A stretch of 64,000 bases of DNA, taken from assembly GCA_009192285.1 (NCBI GenBank), contig WBVU01000010.1:1052111-1116110 (forward strand), read 5' to 3'. Position numbers and translations under genes: made by a program. This document shows, one piece after another, positions 60,188 through 64,000 of this stretch. The notes under the pieces were generated by a model. The model made no database searches and was not told where the DNA came from. It saw only the letters and a list, made by a program, of their open reading frames with translations. Each line of letters starts with the position of its first letter. The first letter of the stretch is position 1. This DNA comes from Morchella semilibera. Taxonomy: Eukaryota > Ascomycota > Pezizomycetes > Pezizales > Morchellaceae.

Positions 60188-60825
60188 GATGGAGGGGCTT
60201 TGGAGGATGTTTGGTGTTCCGTTTCGTCGTTATTTCGTTGTGATTGATTGCTGGATAGGGGGGGGGGGGGGTTGAGCTAGGTGAAGTAGGATATAGGTAA
60301 GGTAGTTAAGTATTGTATTCACATACGGTTCAATAGCATGCGGTGGCTCTGGGGGACTTTGGATGGCGGGGTTTTCAAATCATTTGCAAGCGCGCATCTC
60401 CAGTAAACAAGAGATATATTGACAGAGCCGCTAGGACCGCGAATTGATTGTCGCGGGGGTGTGCCACTCTGTGTTGTACCACAGTAAAGTACACTATACA
60501 ATGGGGGGTGCCAGCCGCAATCTTTGGAATCGTTACCCTACTTTATGGGGTGTAATAGATCCATCTACAGGGGTTTGATATTGCAGGGCCCAGGGTGGGA
60601 GTTTATTTCAACATCCAAAACCATGTTGAAGTGGGGAAGGTGGGGAGCACTCTTCATTTATGTCGATCATAACCGGTCACTCGGCTTAACAAATTTGTAT
60701 CAAATTACTGATAGCTACTACACCCAGTTCATTATCATCCTTCTACGCCTACTTCCTGAAAGCGCGGAGCTCTCTTCTCCTGTAATGGCAATATTGTCAA
60801 CGAAAATGGCTCGTTCGCGAAATCG
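60188..60825. other. intergenic, Trs120 promoter side
   Basis: Contains a G14 run (60258-60271) and a 17-bp motif (60667-60683, minus). No gene. Confidence 0.5.
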
Positions 60826-62164
60826 TTAAAGAACACTTGATACATACCACCAATCCGCGAAAGGCACTGTGTGCACCGGAATACCGATATCCTTCAACGC
60901 CTTTGTTGAAAGATGGCAATCATACGGCCTCACAACTAACACATACCATTAGCAGCTAAACCGGGGACTCTACTGGCAGTGAATTGGTTTACCTGCTGCA
61001 TTAGGGTCGTTCGAGTCGTTGCCGACCATGTGCTCCAAAGGAAGACCATTCATCTCGGCCAGTAGCTTACAAATCTCATATTTGGTCATACGATCTTCGG
61101 AGCTGAATTGGAGGATCTTGGGGAGAGGTGCAGTGTTTTCAGTAGTGTACTTGTCTGTGGAAAACGCAGAGTTAGTAATCACTAGTGAAGGAGAAACCAT
61201 TACTACTCACTTACGACATCCTTCAAAACTCTCGCAACATCCGAGGTGTTCCTATCAAACACCAGCATTAGCCATCAATGCTTTTCTAGATTAAACTCAA
61301 CTCACGTCGGGTATCTGATGCTCCAGTGGTCCATCTCAATCTTTTCCTTTCCCTCCTTATTCCACACAGCATCCAGCAGCACGTTCACCGCACTCTCGGC
61401 GTTCTTCTCAACCTCTCCGTAGAGGACTGGTACCCTCATGACAACAGCCAAATCCTTTCCGTTCGCTAGAACCGCCTGCTCACCCGCATACTTGGTCTCC
61501 CCATAGAAGTTTGGGGGGTTAGCGGGTGCATCAGCCTCGTAGGGGGCAGCACCAGGTTTGCCGTCGAAAACGTAATCAGTTGAGATATAGACCAAGAGGA
61601 CGTTACGGCTGTGGCACTCTTGTGCAAGACGTCTAGAGGCTTCAACCTAGGGGGTGTCAGGAATGTCTGAATAAGAAGAAAGAAAAAAAAGAAGTGGGTA
61701 TACATTGAGGCGTTTCACGCCCTCGGGGTCGGCAGAGCACTTATCAGGGAAGCGCTCGGCAGCGCCTGAAGGTTAGTTAGTATTTTGATTTAGAATCAAA
61801 GGCTCGTTATATAGAGATGGACATACAGTGGACTACAGCTTTAGGCCTGTGAACAAAGGAATCCATTAGCACATTCCTACCAATTGGGAGTCATAGCTAC
61901 TAACTTGACATCATCCAACAACTCCACGACCTCCTCAGCACTTCCCAGGTCCACCTTTCTAATTGTTGGAGGTTTTGCACGCGAAAACCCTTATTTTCAA
62001 GTATTTAGTATATTGCTTTCCATACTTGGTTTCAGGGTTGCAGAACGAGTAGTCATACCGGTTCCAATAACGTTCCAACCGTCGGCCTCGAAAGCCTTGA
62101 CACATTGACGACCGAGCTGGCCAGTGGCTCCGGTGATAAGGACGGTTTTCTCAGTAGAAGTCAT
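60826..62164 (-). CDS. RmlD/MAT2B-like NAD(P)-dependent SDR
   Basis: Eight exons (62164-62059, 61989-61905, 61846-61827, 61765-61704, 61646-61306, 61251-61211, 61154-60993, 60935-60826) encode 308 residues. The third exon is a 20-nt microexon. Extended short-chain dehydrogenase: nucleotide motif VLITGATGQLG at the N-terminus, PKAVVHCAAERFPD, then VYISTDYVFDG with YGETK as the catalytic YxxxK. The substrate-binding half includes MRVPVLYGE and ends FADWW. It resembles dTDP-4-dehydrorhamnose reductase and the MAT2B regulatory subunit of methionine adenosyltransferase; fungal members are usually named one or the other without proof. Every splice junction keeps frame. The final TGGTGGTATGTATC could instead be a further donor. 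Confidence 0.88.
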
Positions 62165-62653
62165 TTTTTCAGTTTTTGTTTCTGATGATGAAGATGGAGC
62201 AGGTTTGTTTCGTTTGAGGGGAAAAGTAGGTACTCTACATGTATTAATAGTACTCAGGTAGGTATGGTTTCGGATCGGATAAACTCTTCGGGGCTGGGGT
62301 GACGGGAGCCAAGGCTCTTCTGGTTACACTTGCGGGATTTTGGCTCATCTGGGATCACTCGGTGGCAGTTGTGGTTAGGGGTATCTTTACCTTTTTTTTT
62401 TTTGTTTAATTCATACTCGTATACAGCCTTCCGGCTATGACGGCTGGGGTATCTTTACCTGCATATATACATGTACTTACGAAGCACGAGTTACTGGTGG
62501 CTATAGTACTAAAATATGTCGTCAAGAATAACAGATAAATTATGCAGAGCTGTTTTTGATAACTACATGTATACAAGCATGTTCATATTTCTGACAAGTG
62601 ACATATGTACATAGATATTTGTAGGTATAGGTATAAGTACAGCTTATATGTAT
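62165..62653. other. intergenic, SDR promoter side
   Basis: 489 bases between two minus-strand genes. One 17-bp motif variant (62345-62361) 181 bases upstream of the SDR start, and TACATGTA at 62236, 62468 and 62564. Confidence 0.5.
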
Positions 62654-64000
62654 TCAATCCTTGAACCGGATTTCATACTTCGCATTCTGGAACTTCAATC
62701 CCAGAGATGGCAGGGCAGCTATAACCTCGTCACCCTCGCCATAAATATCCTCATGCACATCCACTTTCCAGAATATAGCCGGTACAGTGAATCTCAAGGG
62801 TCCCTTTATCTCGGAACCGAGGGCCTCTCCAACCCTTTGATGCATCCTTACGGAGATACTTTTTGCTTTACTCCTCAATGCCTTCATATCCGAGTCCTTG
62901 AGGATACGGATGATGCTGCGGTGTCTCGGCGGCGTCTCTACTCTTATCCACCATCGGCCATCCCACAAAACCCACTCACTCATCCCCGCCCCTAGTACAT
63001 ACTCCTCCTGTTCCTTGTCCTGGTGCGAAAATGGTTCCCGCCTCAACTTCCAACTTTGGTCCCCGTAATAAGTCCATGTCAAACCCGCAGAAGTGAACGT
63101 ATTTATACTCTGTCTGTTCTGTGCGCCTAGTACCATCTTAAACGCATTTGTCATGTGCCTTGTCTCTACTCTGGCTGCTGGCGTCACCTTTTCTGTAATC
63201 ATGATCAACAATCTCTGAAGCACTGCAGGACTGATGTCCTTGAAAAGCTCCAGTCGGTTCTTTGGGAACTTGAATTCGAGCGCGCCAATTCTTTCTTTAA
63301 CGGTGATCTCACAGTGCTTTTCGATGAGGCTCTGCGCCTCCTCTCTTACGGAGCGATTACGATCTTCAGCGCGGGTTGCGAGAGAGACTAGGGATTCGCG
63401 CTGGAGGGCACGGGGGAGACGTGAGGGTTTCGTGAGAAGATGGCGCACAGTATTACGGCGGGTGTAGGTGGGGTCATGGTTTGTTTTGTCTTCAAACCAT
63501 TTAACTCCATTTTCGTCGCATGTTGCTTGTAGACGGTCCTGTACGCATGTAAATTATGGTAATTATTATAAGCCGTATAGACTTTAGACTTATGTAAGAA
63601 CTAAAAGGGCGTCAACGGATGACCATACCTTTCCTACAGTTAAGAAGGGCCTTCCCACAGCTATTTTATTCGCACTATAGATATCTCGAGACTCTGGAAT
63701 CCTCGAAAGATACTTCATGCCCCCCAGCCCATCCAACCTACTCCCGGAGATCAACCTCAGCATGACCGTTTCAGCCTGGTCATCTCCATGGTGCGCCAAC
63801 AAAATGTTATCCACTTCGTTCTTAATGCACGCCTTGGCCAGTGCTTTAAATCGGGCAGTCCGGGCTCTTGTCTCAAACCCCGCCTTGTCTATGTCATCCT
63901 CGCCCCAGGATAGCGGTATCACATGAGGGAGAAACCCGTATGACTCCAGGATGTCTGCGACGGAGGAGGCTTCATGCGAACTATCGGGCCGTGCGCCGTG
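62654..64000 (-). CDS. tRNA(Ile)-lysidine synthase (TilS/MesJ), 3' part
   Basis: Partial: the 5' end lies beyond 64000. Two exons are seen, 64000-63629 and 63538-62654, joined in phase 0, giving 418 visible residues. The PP-loop ATPase region gives NILLAHHGDDQAETVMLRLI, SGSRLDGLGGM and VGRPFLTVGKDRL; then WFEDKTNHDPTYTRRNTVRH, the well-kept TilS signature. The SGGxDS loop itself should be off the edge. The C-terminal 250 residues are fungus-style and diverged. The bacterial enzyme changes C34 of tRNA-Ile(CAU) to lysidine using ATP and lysine; the fungal protein is presumed to act on mitochondrial tRNA. Confidence 0.92.

Overview
This is a piece of a filamentous ascomycete (Pezizomycotina) nuclear chromosome. 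The evidence is many short spliceosomal introns (about 45-110 nt, GTRNGT donors, CTAAC/CTAAT branch sites just before the acceptor) and typical fungal proteins: DHA2 drug transporter, secreted CHRD protein, F-box proteins, TRAPPII Trs120, Leo1, Vps9 and a three-LIM paxillin-like protein. Long intergenic gaps rich in homopolymers and microsatellites would fit a Pezizomycetes-like genome, but I cannot place it more finely. I found no rRNA gene, no intact tRNA gene, no CRISPR array and no intact transposon.

Layout. 0-19 kb is gene-poor: an MFS transporter (2.6-4.7 kb, minus), two intron-rich genes for small secreted proteins (6.5-7.3 kb helical/HsbA-like; 8.5-9.4 kb CHRD domain), a 221-bp MITE, a Gly/Asn-rich protein (10.5 kb), an F-box protein (12.4 kb) and a GH28-like beta-helix glycosidase (17.2-18.8 kb). 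20-37 kb holds housekeeping genes: SNF5-family chromatin remodeller, proteasome ubiquitin receptor Rpn13, an asparagine-synthetase-domain protein divergently paired with the Fe-S assembly WD40 protein Cia1, a GT8 glycosyltransferase, and Vps9. 40-47 kb holds a three-LIM protein and the Paf1-complex subunit Leo1. 49-54 kb holds a predicted tail-anchored proline-rich protein and a second F-box protein. 55-64 kb carries three minus-strand genes: Trs120, an RmlD/MAT2B-like SDR, and the 3' part of tRNA(Ile)-lysidine synthase, which runs off the right edge.

I rebuilt exon-intron structures by hand for 15 genes. The proposed coding exons keep frame in every complete spliced model; splice sites remain predictions.

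The most striking non-genic signal is a 17-bp bipartite motif, CGAGTGAY-N4-YRTGA, found about 24 times on both strands and never inside a CDS I call. It often lies within a few hundred bases of a gene's 3' end and sometimes in pairs. A palindromic octamer, TACATGTA, is also far over-represented. Three families of small non-autonomous hairpin/TIR elements and one tRNA-derived SINE-like unit account for other intergenic structure.
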